NCBI GenBank assembly: GCA_964608495.1
Contig: CAZSOQ010000196.1
Span: 1 to 10,089, forward strand
Source of the DNA: JAKORR01 sp964608495
GTDB taxonomy: Bacteria; Armatimonadota; Zipacnadia; Zipacnadales; FEN-943
Length of the DNA stretch: 10,089 nt
Direction: 5' to 3'
The notes beneath the pieces were generated by a model that had not been told where the DNA came from, made no database searches, and worked only from the letters and a program-made list of their open reading frames with translations. Of this stretch, positions 1 through 6,391 are shown piece by piece. Position 1 is the stretch's first letter, and each line of letters begins with the position of its first letter. The position numbers and the translations under genes were made by a program.

Positions 1-540
1 GTGAAGGGCCAGGCCGAGCGGGTGGTCTCCCAGGTGGAGGTGGACGGGCGCGTCTTCGGCCCTGTACACCTGTACCTGAACTTCACGGGCGAGCTGCCGG
101 GAACCATCGAGGTGAAGGCCACCTCGGAGCCGGCCTTGGCCGAGGAGCAGATCTATGCTATTCTTGGCGCCGAACCTTTTGGGGGCCTGATGGCGGCCGG
201 GGAGGCCGGCGGCCAGGCGCTATCGCAGCGTTTCGTTTCTCTGCTCGCAGTGGGGCTGCGAGCCGGGGTCTTCGAGCCCCTGGAGGCCCAGTTGCGGGAG
301 CTGCTGGGGCTGGCTGAGTTTAGCATCAACTTCGCACTCAACCAGCCAATCGAGGTACAGATGGGTAAGTACCTCGTGCGCAATCTCCTGGTGTCGTACC
401 GCCAGGCCCTTGGCGCCGGCGACGACAACGAATGGTGGCTGGTGATTTCGTACGAGGTGGTGCCCGGGGCGGTGGTCAGCTACCACACCCGTGACGATGG
501 AGAGGAGCGATTCAGTGTCGGCTACCGCCGCGTCTTCTAG
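1..540 (+). CDS. tamB: TamB-like translocation/assembly module protein, C-terminal fragment
   Basis: This is the last 179 codons of a gene whose start lies before the window; the GTG at base 1 is probably an internal Val. TamB-family proteins (DUF490) are very long inner-membrane-anchored periplasmic beta-structures that work with an Omp85 protein in outer-membrane biogenesis and probably lipid transport. The fragment resembles the conserved C-terminal domain: a short helical segment (ALAEEQIYAILG, about residues 45-56), a hydrophobic stretch, then strands containing NQPIEVQMGKYLVRNLLVSY (about residues 114-133), and an end in YRRVF with a terminal Phe like a beta-signal. The stop is TAG at 538-540. 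A BamA gene two genes downstream fits the TamB/Omp85 partnership known in diderms that lack TamA. The call rests on recall of family motifs, and the bulk of the protein is unseen. Confidence 0.82.
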   Translation: MKGQAERVVSQVEVDGRVFGPVHLYLNFTGELPGTIEVKATSEPALAEEQIYAILGAEPFGGLMAAGEAGGQALSQRFVSLLAVGLRAGVFEPLEAQLRELLGLAEFSINFALNQPIEVQMGKYLVRNLLVSYRQALGAGDDNEWWLVISYEVVPGAVVSYHTRDDGEERFSVGYRRVF

Positions 541-570
541 CACGTTGGGCCGGCACCAGCGTGGGGACGC

Positions 571-604
571 GGGAAGCCCGTCGTCGGTGCGGGTGGGAAG
601 CCCG
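571..604 (+). repeat. 10-bp direct repeat upstream of the sigma factor gene
   Basis: GGGAAGCCCG occurs at 571-580 and again at 595-604, a 24-bp period, in the 78-nt gap between tamB and the sigma factor start. The second copy ends 14 nt before the GTG start. It may be a regulator site or a small tandem duplication. No clear -35/-10 pair is visible beside it. In such GC-rich sequence a chance origin is possible. Confidence 0.4.
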
Positions 605-618
605 GACGTGAACGCGCG

Positions 619-1167
619 GTGCGCGAGACCAATGCCAACGCCGATTTCAGCGCGGTCATCGAGCAGAACTACGCGCGGGTCTACAACCTCGTCCTGCGTC
701 TCGTCAGCGACCGCGACGCGGCCGCCGACCTTACCCAGGACGTCTTCGTCCGCGCGTACCAGGCCTGGGAGCATTTCCGGGGCGACAGCCAGGTGTACAC
801 CTGGCTGTACCGCATCGCCGTCAACCTGGCGCGCAACTTCCTCGAGCGCCGATCTCGGGAACGGCGTCTGCAACTTCCCGACGCCGACGAGGACGAGCCG
901 ATCTCGTCGCGGGAGCCCATAGACGAGGGGCTCGCACCCGACGAGCTGCTTGAGAACGAGGAGCTTGGGCATCTCATGCTGCGGGAGCTCAAGCGCATGA
1001 GACCCGAGCACCGTGAGATAGTCGTGCTGCGTGACATAGAGGGGCTGCCCTACAACGAGATAGCGCAGATCCTGGGCTGCTCGGTCCAGGCCGTCAAGAG
1101 CAAGCTCTTCCGAGCGCGCTCGGTGCTGCGCAAGCGGCTTGGGCCCTATCTCGGCTGGGAGGCGTGA
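619..1167 (+). CDS. ECF-type RNA polymerase sigma factor (sigma-70 family, RpoE/SigW-like)
   Basis: This 182-residue sigma factor carries only regions 2 and 4, as in group 4 (ECF) sigma factors, which redirect RNA polymerase to envelope-stress or other dedicated promoters. Region 2 spans about residues 10-77, with DLTQDVFVRAYQAW (38-51, core binding and -10 recognition) and TWLYRIAVNLARNFLERR (61-78). An acidic linker (about 87-116) leads to region 4 (about 117-172), whose helix-turn-helix reads LPYNEIAQILGCSVQAVKSK. The GTG at 619 is the only start in this frame after the upstream stop at 538-540; its Shine-Dalgarno is weak, so translation may be modest. The stop lies 21 nt before bamA, implying co-transcription. 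No anti-sigma gene or zinc-binding HXXXCXXC protein is adjacent, so the mode of control is unknown. Family certain, regulon inferred. Confidence 0.95.
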   Translation: MRETNANADFSAVIEQNYARVYNLVLRLVSDRDAAADLTQDVFVRAYQAWEHFRGDSQVYTWLYRIAVNLARNFLERRSRERRLQLPDADEDEPISSREPIDEGLAPDELLENEELGHLMLRELKRMRPEHREIVVLRDIEGLPYNEIAQILGCSVQAVKSKLFRARSVLRKRLGPYLGWEA

Positions 1168-1188
1168 AGCCCCAACGGGAGGAGACAC

Positions 1189-3108
1189 GTGGGTATGAAA
1201 AGGCTGCTCAGATTCCGGGGCCGGCCGCTGATCGCGGCCATGGCAGCTATGACCCTCTTCGCCGGCGTGAGCCTCGGTCAGGAGGCTCCCGCGGAGCCGG
1301 CGGCTCAACCGCCTCTCGTGGCCAGCGTGCGTGTGGCCGGCAATGAGGCCATCTCCGCCGACGCCATCCTCGACCAGGTCAAGACCATCCTCGCTGCTGG
1401 GACCGAGCTGACCCCAGAGCGCATCGAGCAGGCCCGCCAAGCTGTCATGAAGATGGGGTACTTCGACCGCGTCACCGTCAGCCACCAGGTGACCGACGAG
1501 GGCGCCGAGGTCCTCATCGAAGTCGTTGAGCGCCAGCGCATCGAGAAGATCACCTTCGTCGGCAACACGGTACTGTCCGACGAGGAGCTTGGGGAAGCCA
1601 TTCTGACGCGCGTGGGGCATTTGGTGGACGAAAACGTCATTGCCAAGGACATTACCCGCATCCTCGGCGCCTACCAGCGCAATGGTTACTTGTGCAACGT
1701 GCCCAGCGCCGAGGTGGACAAGTTCAACGTACTGACCTTCATCATCAACGAGATGCGGATCGAGGGTTACGACGTCGAGGGTCTCAAGCGCACGGAGAGG
1801 TGGATCGTGGACCGCCAGATCGAGCTGGAGCCCGGCCAGCTCTATCGCGACACGGTCATCCGCGATCAGGTGGCGCGTCTGCGGCGGCTCGGCCTCTTCG
1901 AGGAGGTCCGCGTGGAGCCTCGCCCGGGCCAGGTGGACCCGGAGAACAGCATCATCGTAGTCTTCCAGTGCAAGGAGCAGCGGACGGGGCAGGTGGCCCT
2001 GCAGGTCGGGTACAGCAGTCTGGACAACGTGGTTGTCGCTGTGGGCGTGTCGGAGGCCAACCTGCGCGGCCGCGCCGAGAAGGTATCCCTGTCGGCCGAG
2101 CTGATCGGTCGCACGACCTACCAGTTCTCCTTCTCCGAGCCCTACTTCCTCGGCGGCGACACCTCCCTCGAGCTGTCGTTGTTCGACACGGAGCGGCGCA
2201 GGCAGTTCGTGGGGGGGGCGCTGGTCAGCACCGCGACGGACAGGTTCGACGAGCGCCGACGCGGCGGGTACATCCGGGCCATGCACCCTCTCGGCGAGCG
2301 GACGGTGGTATCGCTGCGGCTGCGCAACGAGGAAGTGTCCAGTGCCTTCTTCCAGGGCGTACGCGCGCTGCCCCTGCCCAGCGTGGGTGTCAGCGGCGTG
2401 GGTGCGGCGCAGACGTACTACGGGCTCGGTGGAGAGGGCAGTTCGGGGCGTGACGCCCTCACGCCCGACGCCGGCGACACCGTTCCCGGCGACCGGCCCG
2501 GCCGCCCGGTTGTGGCCGCGCCTTTGCACCCGGGCGGACGACTCTCGAGTCTGACGCTGGGGCTCGTCCAGGACTTTCGCGACGACGTTAACGACCCCAC
2601 GTCGGGCACCTTCAGGCAGGTCTCGCTCGAGTCCGCCGGCAGTTTCGTGGGCGGCGACGAGGAGTACCAGCAGTTCATCGGCGAGTTCCGCCACTACTTC
2701 CCGGTCACCAAGCGGGGCGTCCTGGCCACGCGCATCATGGGTGGCACGTCCTTCGGCGAAGTGCCGCTTTTCGAGGCCTTTTCGGTCGGCGGCGCCAACA
2801 GCCTGCGCGGCTATGAGGAGGACCGGTACCGCGGCCGGCGGTTCGTCCTGCTCAATGCCGAGTACCGTCACTCGGTCACCGACAGCCTTACCGGGGTGGC
2901 CTTCCTGGACGTGGGTGACGCCTACGGGGGCACCTTCCGCACCGCGATCCCGGGCTTCGACATCGGGGCCGAGGACCAGGACATGAGTGCCCACATGGGC
3001 GTGGGCGTGGGGCTGCGGGTGAAGACCAAGGTCGGCCCGCTGCGGCTGGATGTGGGCTTCGGCGAGGACGGCAGCCGGGCGCACTTCAACTTTGGCCACG
3101 TGTTCTGA
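1189..3108 (+). CDS. bamA: Outer membrane protein assembly factor BamA (Omp85 family)
   Basis: BamA is the outer-membrane insertase that folds beta-barrel proteins. The 639-residue product has a signal peptide (hydrophobic core about 14-29, probable cut after SLG at 28-30). Three POTRA repeats follow at about 43-115, 116-192 and 192-270; VGNTVLSDEEL and the NGYL segment mark POTRA 2. A 16-strand-type barrel occupies about 271-639. The loop-6 RGY motif (R540-G541-Y542, in GGANSLRGYEED) and the terminal HVF beta-signal are present. E. coli BamA is longer with five POTRAs; three is common in other phyla. A Gly/Pro/Asp-rich stretch at about 398-447 is probably an extracellular loop. GGGAGGAG at 1177-1184 precedes both GTG 1189 and ATG 1195; either could be the start, giving 639 or 637 residues. 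The gene is 21 nt after the sigma factor and upstream of skp and lpxD. Confidence 0.96.
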   Translation: MGMKRLLRFRGRPLIAAMAAMTLFAGVSLGQEAPAEPAAQPPLVASVRVAGNEAISADAILDQVKTILAAGTELTPERIEQARQAVMKMGYFDRVTVSHQVTDEGAEVLIEVVERQRIEKITFVGNTVLSDEELGEAILTRVGHLVDENVIAKDITRILGAYQRNGYLCNVPSAEVDKFNVLTFIINEMRIEGYDVEGLKRTERWIVDRQIELEPGQLYRDTVIRDQVARLRRLGLFEEVRVEPRPGQVDPENSIIVVFQCKEQRTGQVALQVGYSSLDNVVVAVGVSEANLRGRAEKVSLSAELIGRTTYQFSFSEPYFLGGDTSLELSLFDTERRRQFVGGALVSTATDRFDERRRGGYIRAMHPLGERTVVSLRLRNEEVSSAFFQGVRALPLPSVGVSGVGAAQTYYGLGGEGSSGRDALTPDAGDTVPGDRPGRPVVAAPLHPGGRLSSLTLGLVQDFRDDVNDPTSGTFRQVSLESAGSFVGGDEEYQQFIGEFRHYFPVTKRGVLATRIMGGTSFGEVPLFEAFSVGGANSLRGYEEDRYRGRRFVLLNAEYRHSVTDSLTGVAFLDVGDAYGGTFRTAIPGFDIGAEDQDMSAHMGVGVGLRVKTKVGPLRLDVGFGEDGSRAHFNFGHVF

Positions 3109-3330
3109 GCCGGGCGCCCCAGCATGCGGTTGCCTGCCGCGACGACCGGTGGGTGGCGGGCGCTTTCCGAGGACGGGTTGCCTCTGCCGTCCCTTGCGGC
3201 TCGCGACCGACCCTCTGGGGCTCTTTCCGGCCCCGGGATCGGGATTCTCTATGCTATGGACCACCGCAACTGCCGCACAACCTGGCTGTCTAACACTCCG
3301 AGCCCGTGGGCTCGTAAGGGGAACCTTGAC
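3109..3330 (+). promoter_or_regulatory. 222-nt bamA-ompH intergenic region with small palindrome
   Basis: This is the only sizeable gap inside the cluster. It starts with a possible weak hairpin (GCGCCC at 3114-3119 pairing with GGGCGC at 3158-3163, followed by TTT), which could attenuate transcription after bamA. Near the end is a perfect 7-bp-arm palindrome, CGAGCCC-GT-GGGCTCG (3299-3314), directly before the AAGGGGA ribosome-binding site at 3316-3322. A -10-like TATGCT at 3250-3255 has no convincing -35 partner. I see no gene here: an in-frame ATG at 3124 would only add an unconvincing extension to OmpH. Confidence 0.35.
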
Positions 3331-4026
3331 ATGATGAGCCGACGCATGCTTCTGCCGCTGCTCGCCACGGCCCTCGTGCTGGTCCTGGTGGGACCGGCTC
3401 TTGGGCAAGCCCCGGCGGCGGCCCCGCGCATAGCGATCGTGGACGTGGAGCGTTTGGAGAAGGAGTACAAGGCGCTCAAGGACAAGCAGGGCGAGCTCGA
3501 GAAGCTCCGCGGACGGGACTCGGAGATCCTGCAGGAAGTCTCCCAGTACAGCTTCCTGTCGGCCGAGCTCTTCAAGGAGGTCATCGCCATCGCCTCGCTC
3601 CCTCGGCCCTGGCCGGAGGACAAGGCTGCCCGGGCGGCCGAGCTGAGGAAGATCTCGGAGGACAAGGAGAAGGAGTTCCTGGGCCTGCGCGCCAACACGC
3701 AGCGCAGCCCGGAACAGGAGGACCGGTTCAAGGAGCTGCAGGACCTGGTTCAGGCCCGCGAGGCCGACATGCGCCAGTTGGAGCAGGGCTTCCTTCAGGA
3801 GCTACTCAACCACCAGCGCCAACTCCAGACCGAGCTGCTCGCCCACGTGCGCGAGACGATCCGCACGGTCGCCAAGGACAAGAAGTACGACTTCGTCTTC
3901 GACAACTCCATCGTCTTCTTCGGGGGCGACGACATCACGGAAGACGTGCTCCAGGTGCTGAACGCGGAGCCTGCTTCCCAGGAGCCACCCAAGACGGGGG
4001 AGCAAGGTGAGACGGGCGGCCAGTAG
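3331..4026 (+). CDS. skp: OmpH/Skp family periplasmic chaperone
   Basis: Skp/OmpH proteins are trimeric, jellyfish-shaped periplasmic chaperones that hold unfolded outer-membrane proteins for delivery to BamA. The 231-residue product starts with a signal peptide (core about 6-20, likely cut after ALG at 23-25). The OmpH opening strand is RIAIVDVERLEKEYKALKD (33-51). A long charged coiled-coil arm spans about 40-180, and the closing strand motif is KKYDFVFDNSIVFFGGDDIT (184-203), all typical of the family. At 231 residues it is longer than E. coli Skp (about 160); the helical arm appears extended, and a Gln/Gly/Pro-rich tail follows residue 212. The ATG at 3331 was chosen because it has AAGGGGA at 3316-3322 and gives a proper signal peptide; the frame remains open upstream to 3124. 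Its end overlaps the next gene by 20 nt. Confidence 0.93.
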   Translation: MMSRRMLLPLLATALVLVLVGPALGQAPAAAPRIAIVDVERLEKEYKALKDKQGELEKLRGRDSEILQEVSQYSFLSAELFKEVIAIASLPRPWPEDKAARAAELRKISEDKEKEFLGLRANTQRSPEQEDRFKELQDLVQAREADMRQLEQGFLQELLNHQRQLQTELLAHVRETIRTVAKDKKYDFVFDNSIVFFGGDDITEDVLQVLNAEPASQEPPKTGEQGETGGQ

Positions 4027-5101
4027 AGCGAGCTGCGTCCTGGTGGGTCTGGCGATCGCCGGCTGCCTTCGAGTGCCCGAGGGGGGACCGGTTCCACCCG
4101 TCCCCAAGGTGTCCGAGGGGTACGTGTACCCCGGGCCCCTGCTGCCGCTGCATCCCCTATGGCCCGCGCTGAGGGCTGTGGAGGAACGAGCCAGGGAGCT
4201 GTCGTCGGGCGAGGAGGAGGGGGCGGTCGCACCCGCAGAGCTGCCTGCTCTTCCCGCCCTTGCCCGGACCGTCCCGTCCCTGGACCTGCTGCCGCCCCCC
4301 GCGTCCCCTTCGCTGCCGCCTGCCCTCGCTCTGCCAGAGGCGCCCGGTGACGAGTTGCCGGAGGACCTGCGCGTGAGCCTGGAGTGGCGCCGCGGCCTCG
4401 CCGCGAGGCGGTACCGGCACGAGGTCTCCCGCGCGCGAGCGGACGAGACGATGCGGCTGGCCGCGCTCGACGCTTCCCTGTGGCGCGAGTACCAGGTCGC
4501 GGTGAACAACCTCAAGATCCAGGAGGCGATGGGCGGCGCCGCGGCCGCGGAGGCCCGAGAGTCTCGCCAGCGCATCATGGAGGTCCTTGAGGCCAAGATC
4601 GCTCAGGCGCGGGCGGACTCGGAAGAGCGCGTGGCGCAGCGGCTTCGGCGTCTGGCCGAAGGTCTCGAGGACGAGCTGGCGCGGATCGCGGAGGAAGCCC
4701 AGGCGCAATCCCAGCGGCGGCGCCTCCCGATGCTGGACACCGGGCGGCGAGACCGGCTGGCGCTCGAGGAGCGCCTGAAGCTCCCCTGGGAGCCACCCTC
4801 GGCCGAGACCGTGGAGCCGCCGAGCCGGGACCTGTTCCCGGAGATGGCGGCGAGATACCGCCAGGCGCTCGACAGGCAGCAGGCAGCGGTGCGGGAAGTG
4901 CGCCAGGCCCAGGCCCGGCGCCTGCGGCAGGCAGCTTCGGTTCTGCGGCGGCTCATCCGCCAGGACACCGAGACGGCGGCGCGAGCGCAGGCTCTCGCCC
5001 ACGGCCTTCTGGTGTACATTCCCCCAATCGAGCCCCTCCGAGGCACGAACGTAACTGGCCTATGCGCAGAATGGCTACGACAGCAATGGCCGCAGATCTG
5101 A
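4007..5101 (+). CDS. Uncharacterised lipoprotein with coiled-coil segments
   Basis: I do not recognise this 364-residue protein as a named family. The N-terminus is a lipoprotein signal peptide: RR at 2-3, hydrophobic core 10-18, and lipobox IAGC with Cys20 as the predicted acylated residue. Position +2 is Leu, not Asp, which by the E. coli rule would favour outer-membrane sorting (inference). A Pro/Ala/Leu-rich linker (about 74-118) leads to two charged, Arg/Glu/Ala-rich helical regions likely to form coiled coils (about 126-240 and 276-335), separated by a proline-containing break. GTG 4007 lies within the end of ompH (20-nt overlap) and has GGGGGAG at 3996-4002, so the two genes are probably translationally coupled; lpxD begins 18 nt after its stop. 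Context and helical make-up suggest a periplasmic partner of Skp/BamA, or a highly diverged Skp-like paralogue. The function remains unknown. Confidence 0.82.
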   Translation: MRRAASRASCVLVGLAIAGCLRVPEGGPVPPVPKVSEGYVYPGPLLPLHPLWPALRAVEERARELSSGEEEGAVAPAELPALPALARTVPSLDLLPPPASPSLPPALALPEAPGDELPEDLRVSLEWRRGLAARRYRHEVSRARADETMRLAALDASLWREYQVAVNNLKIQEAMGGAAAAEARESRQRIMEVLEAKIAQARADSEERVAQRLRRLAEGLEDELARIAEEAQAQSQRRRLPMLDTGRRDRLALEERLKLPWEPPSAETVEPPSRDLFPEMAARYRQALDRQQAAVREVRQAQARRLRQAASVLRRLIRQDTETAARAQALAHGLLVYIPPIEPLRGTNVTGLCAEWLRQQWPQI

Positions 5102-5119
5102 GCAGCCGGAGGGGAACCG

Positions 5120-6166
5120 ATGGCAGTCAAGTTCCGCCTTGCCGAGATAGCACGACTCATCAGCGGTGACGTGATCGGCGACGCCGATGTCACCATCACG
5201 GGTGTCGCCGCGCTTGAGGACGCCCAGGAAGGCGACCTGGCCTTCGTCGAGCGCCTGGATCTGCTCCCCGTGGGGGAGCAAAGCCGCGCGGCGGCCCTCA
5301 TAGCCCCGACGGACGCGCGCACGGACCACAAGCCCATCATCGTCACGGAAGACCCACGCCTGGCCTTCAGCAGGGCGCTGGAGCTTTTTGCGCCGCAGCC
5401 TTCGGTGCCCGTGGGCGTGCACGAGACCGCGGTGGTGGGCGAGACCGCCCGCCTGGGGCAGGTGGTGGCCGTGGGGCCCTACGCCGTGATAGAGGACGGC
5501 GCCCAGATCGGCGACGATGTCATCATCTACCCCTTCGTCTACATCGGGCAGGACGCGGACATCGGCGACGGGACGATCATCTACCCCCATGTCTTCATCG
5601 GTGAGCGCGTCAGCATCGGCAAGCGGTGCATCCTGCACTCGGGGTGCGCGGTGGGGGCCGATGGGTTCGGGTACCTGCACACGCCGCAGGGCCACCGCAA
5701 GATACCGCAGATCGGCACGGTGATCGTCGAGGACGAAGTGGAGATCGGGGCGAACAGCACGGTGGACCGGGCGACGGTCTCGGCGACGCGCCTGGGCCGG
5801 GGGACGAAGATTGACGATCAGGTGCACATCGCCCACAACTGCGTGGTCGGCCGCAACTGCGTCCTGTGCGGGCAGGTGGGCATAGCGGGCAGAACGACCA
5901 TCGGCGACAACTGCGTCTTCGGCGGCCAGGCCGGAGTCAGCGACCATGTGACCATCGGCGACAACATCACCATCGCCGCCGGCTCCGGAGTCTTCGGCAG
6001 CCTTACCGAGCCCGGCGTCTACTCCGGCTACCCCGCCCGTCCGCACGCCCAGCAGTTGCGCAGCCTGGCCATCGTCCAGAAGCTGCCCCAGCTCGCGCGT
6101 CAGGTCCGGCAACTGACCGAACAGGTGGCGGAGCTCAGCAGGCGGCTTCAGGAACTCACTGGTTGA
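5120..6166 (+). CDS. lpxD: UDP-3-O-(3-hydroxyacyl)glucosamine N-acyltransferase LpxD
   Basis: LpxD catalyses the third step of lipid A synthesis: it transfers a hydroxyacyl chain from acyl-carrier protein to the 2-amino group of UDP-3-O-acyl-glucosamine. The 348-residue product (E. coli 341) has the N-terminal uridine-binding domain (about 1-98, with GDADVTITGVAALEDAQEGD at 20-39). A left-handed beta-helix of hexapeptide repeats follows (about 100-295), then a C-terminal helical extension (about 306-347). The catalytic base is His239 in VHIAHNCVVG, the same number as in E. coli, and the GADGFGY substrate loop is at 179-185. ATG 5120 has a strong GGAGGGG at 5108-5114. It closes the cluster: fabZ, lpxA or lpxC, often next to lpxD, do not follow. 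The stop codon (6164-6166) is embedded in a -35-like TTGACA. Confidence 0.98.
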   Translation: MAVKFRLAEIARLISGDVIGDADVTITGVAALEDAQEGDLAFVERLDLLPVGEQSRAAALIAPTDARTDHKPIIVTEDPRLAFSRALELFAPQPSVPVGVHETAVVGETARLGQVVAVGPYAVIEDGAQIGDDVIIYPFVYIGQDADIGDGTIIYPHVFIGERVSIGKRCILHSGCAVGADGFGYLHTPQGHRKIPQIGTVIVEDEVEIGANSTVDRATVSATRLGRGTKIDDQVHIAHNCVVGRNCVLCGQVGIAGRTTIGDNCVFGGQAGVSDHVTIGDNITIAAGSGVFGSLTEPGVYSGYPARPHAQQLRSLAIVQKLPQLARQVRQLTEQVAELSRRLQELTG

Positions 6167-6189
6167 CACCACGCCCGCTTTCGTATAAA
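6163..6189 (+). promoter_or_regulatory. Near-consensus sigma-70-type promoter overlapping the lpxD stop
   Basis: A perfect -35 TTGACA (6163-6168) and a five-of-six -10 TATAAA (6184-6189) are separated by 15 bp, slightly short of the usual 16-18; using ATAAAA gives 16. The predicted start is near 6196. This AT-rich patch stands out in very GC-rich sequence. It would drive the secreted-protein gene at 6392 with a leader of about 195 nt. Confidence 0.6.
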
Positions 6190-6194
6190 AGGCA

Positions 6195-6230
6195 GACGCC
6201 GGCCCCCCAGGGGTCGGCGCCTTGCTTTGT
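6195..6230 (+). terminator. Strong GC hairpin with pyrimidine-rich tail after lpxD
   Basis: GACGCCGGCCCC (6195-6206) pairs with GGGGTCGGCGCC (6210-6221) around a three-base loop, with one A-C mismatch and one G-U pair in twelve. The following TTGCTTTGT (6222-6230) is T-rich but not a clean U tract. It fits an intrinsic terminator for the lpxD cluster. Because it begins at the predicted start of the adjacent promoter, it could instead be a 5'-end stem of the next transcript. Confidence 0.55.
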
Positions 6231-6391
6231 CCCTTCCCTCACGGCGACGCCGGCCGAGACCGGGCGTGCGTCGTGGGATGGCGGGACGGGCCCAAGGGCG
6301 CGAGTCCCCCCGGGGAGCGCCCCCGTCCCCCGAGTGTAGTGGGACCATCCCCGGCGCCTCACGGCGTCGCTGACCGCAACCGGAGACAACC
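6231..6391 (+). promoter_or_regulatory. GC-rich structured 5' leader of the secreted-protein gene
   Basis: No gene is visible here. The stretch holds a composite hairpin: left arm GGGACGG (6283-6289) and GGGCGC (6296-6301), right arm 6317-6329 (GCGCCC then CCGTCCC, contiguous), with a six-base left bulge and a 15-base loop. A nine-base complement, GCGACGCCG (6244-6252) with CGGCGTCGC (6362-6370), could close a larger domain around it. The ribosome-binding site GGAG (6382-6385) lies six bases before the TTG start. It does not match a riboswitch class I know. Confidence 0.4.

Noticed and set aside
3124..3330. N-terminal extension of OmpH starting at ATG 3124
   Set aside because: It would bury the signal peptide behind 69 non-conserved residues, while ATG 3331 has a good ribosome-binding site and gives the normal family N-terminus.
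3318..3331. GGGGAACC before ompH (3318-3325) and before lpxD (5111-5118) as sigma-E-type -35 elements
   Set aside because: Both sit within ribosome-binding sites; a -10 about 16 bases on would fall inside the coding sequence. They are best read as extended Shine-Dalgarno sequences.
3326..3331. TTGACA overlapping the ompH start codon as a -35 box
   Set aside because: No -10 element is found at suitable spacing, and the start site would be inside the gene.
220..3408. A 1062-codon open frame on the minus strand opposite tamB, the sigma gene and bamA
   Set aside because: It is antisense to three recognised genes, has low-complexity His/Arg/Pro-rich composition and no domain pattern. Long antisense open frames are usual in GC-rich DNA.
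4157..6172. Two long minus-strand open frames (4157-5002 and 5075-6172) opposite the lipoprotein gene and lpxD
   Set aside because: They mirror real coding genes, with no start signal, signal peptide or motif of their own.
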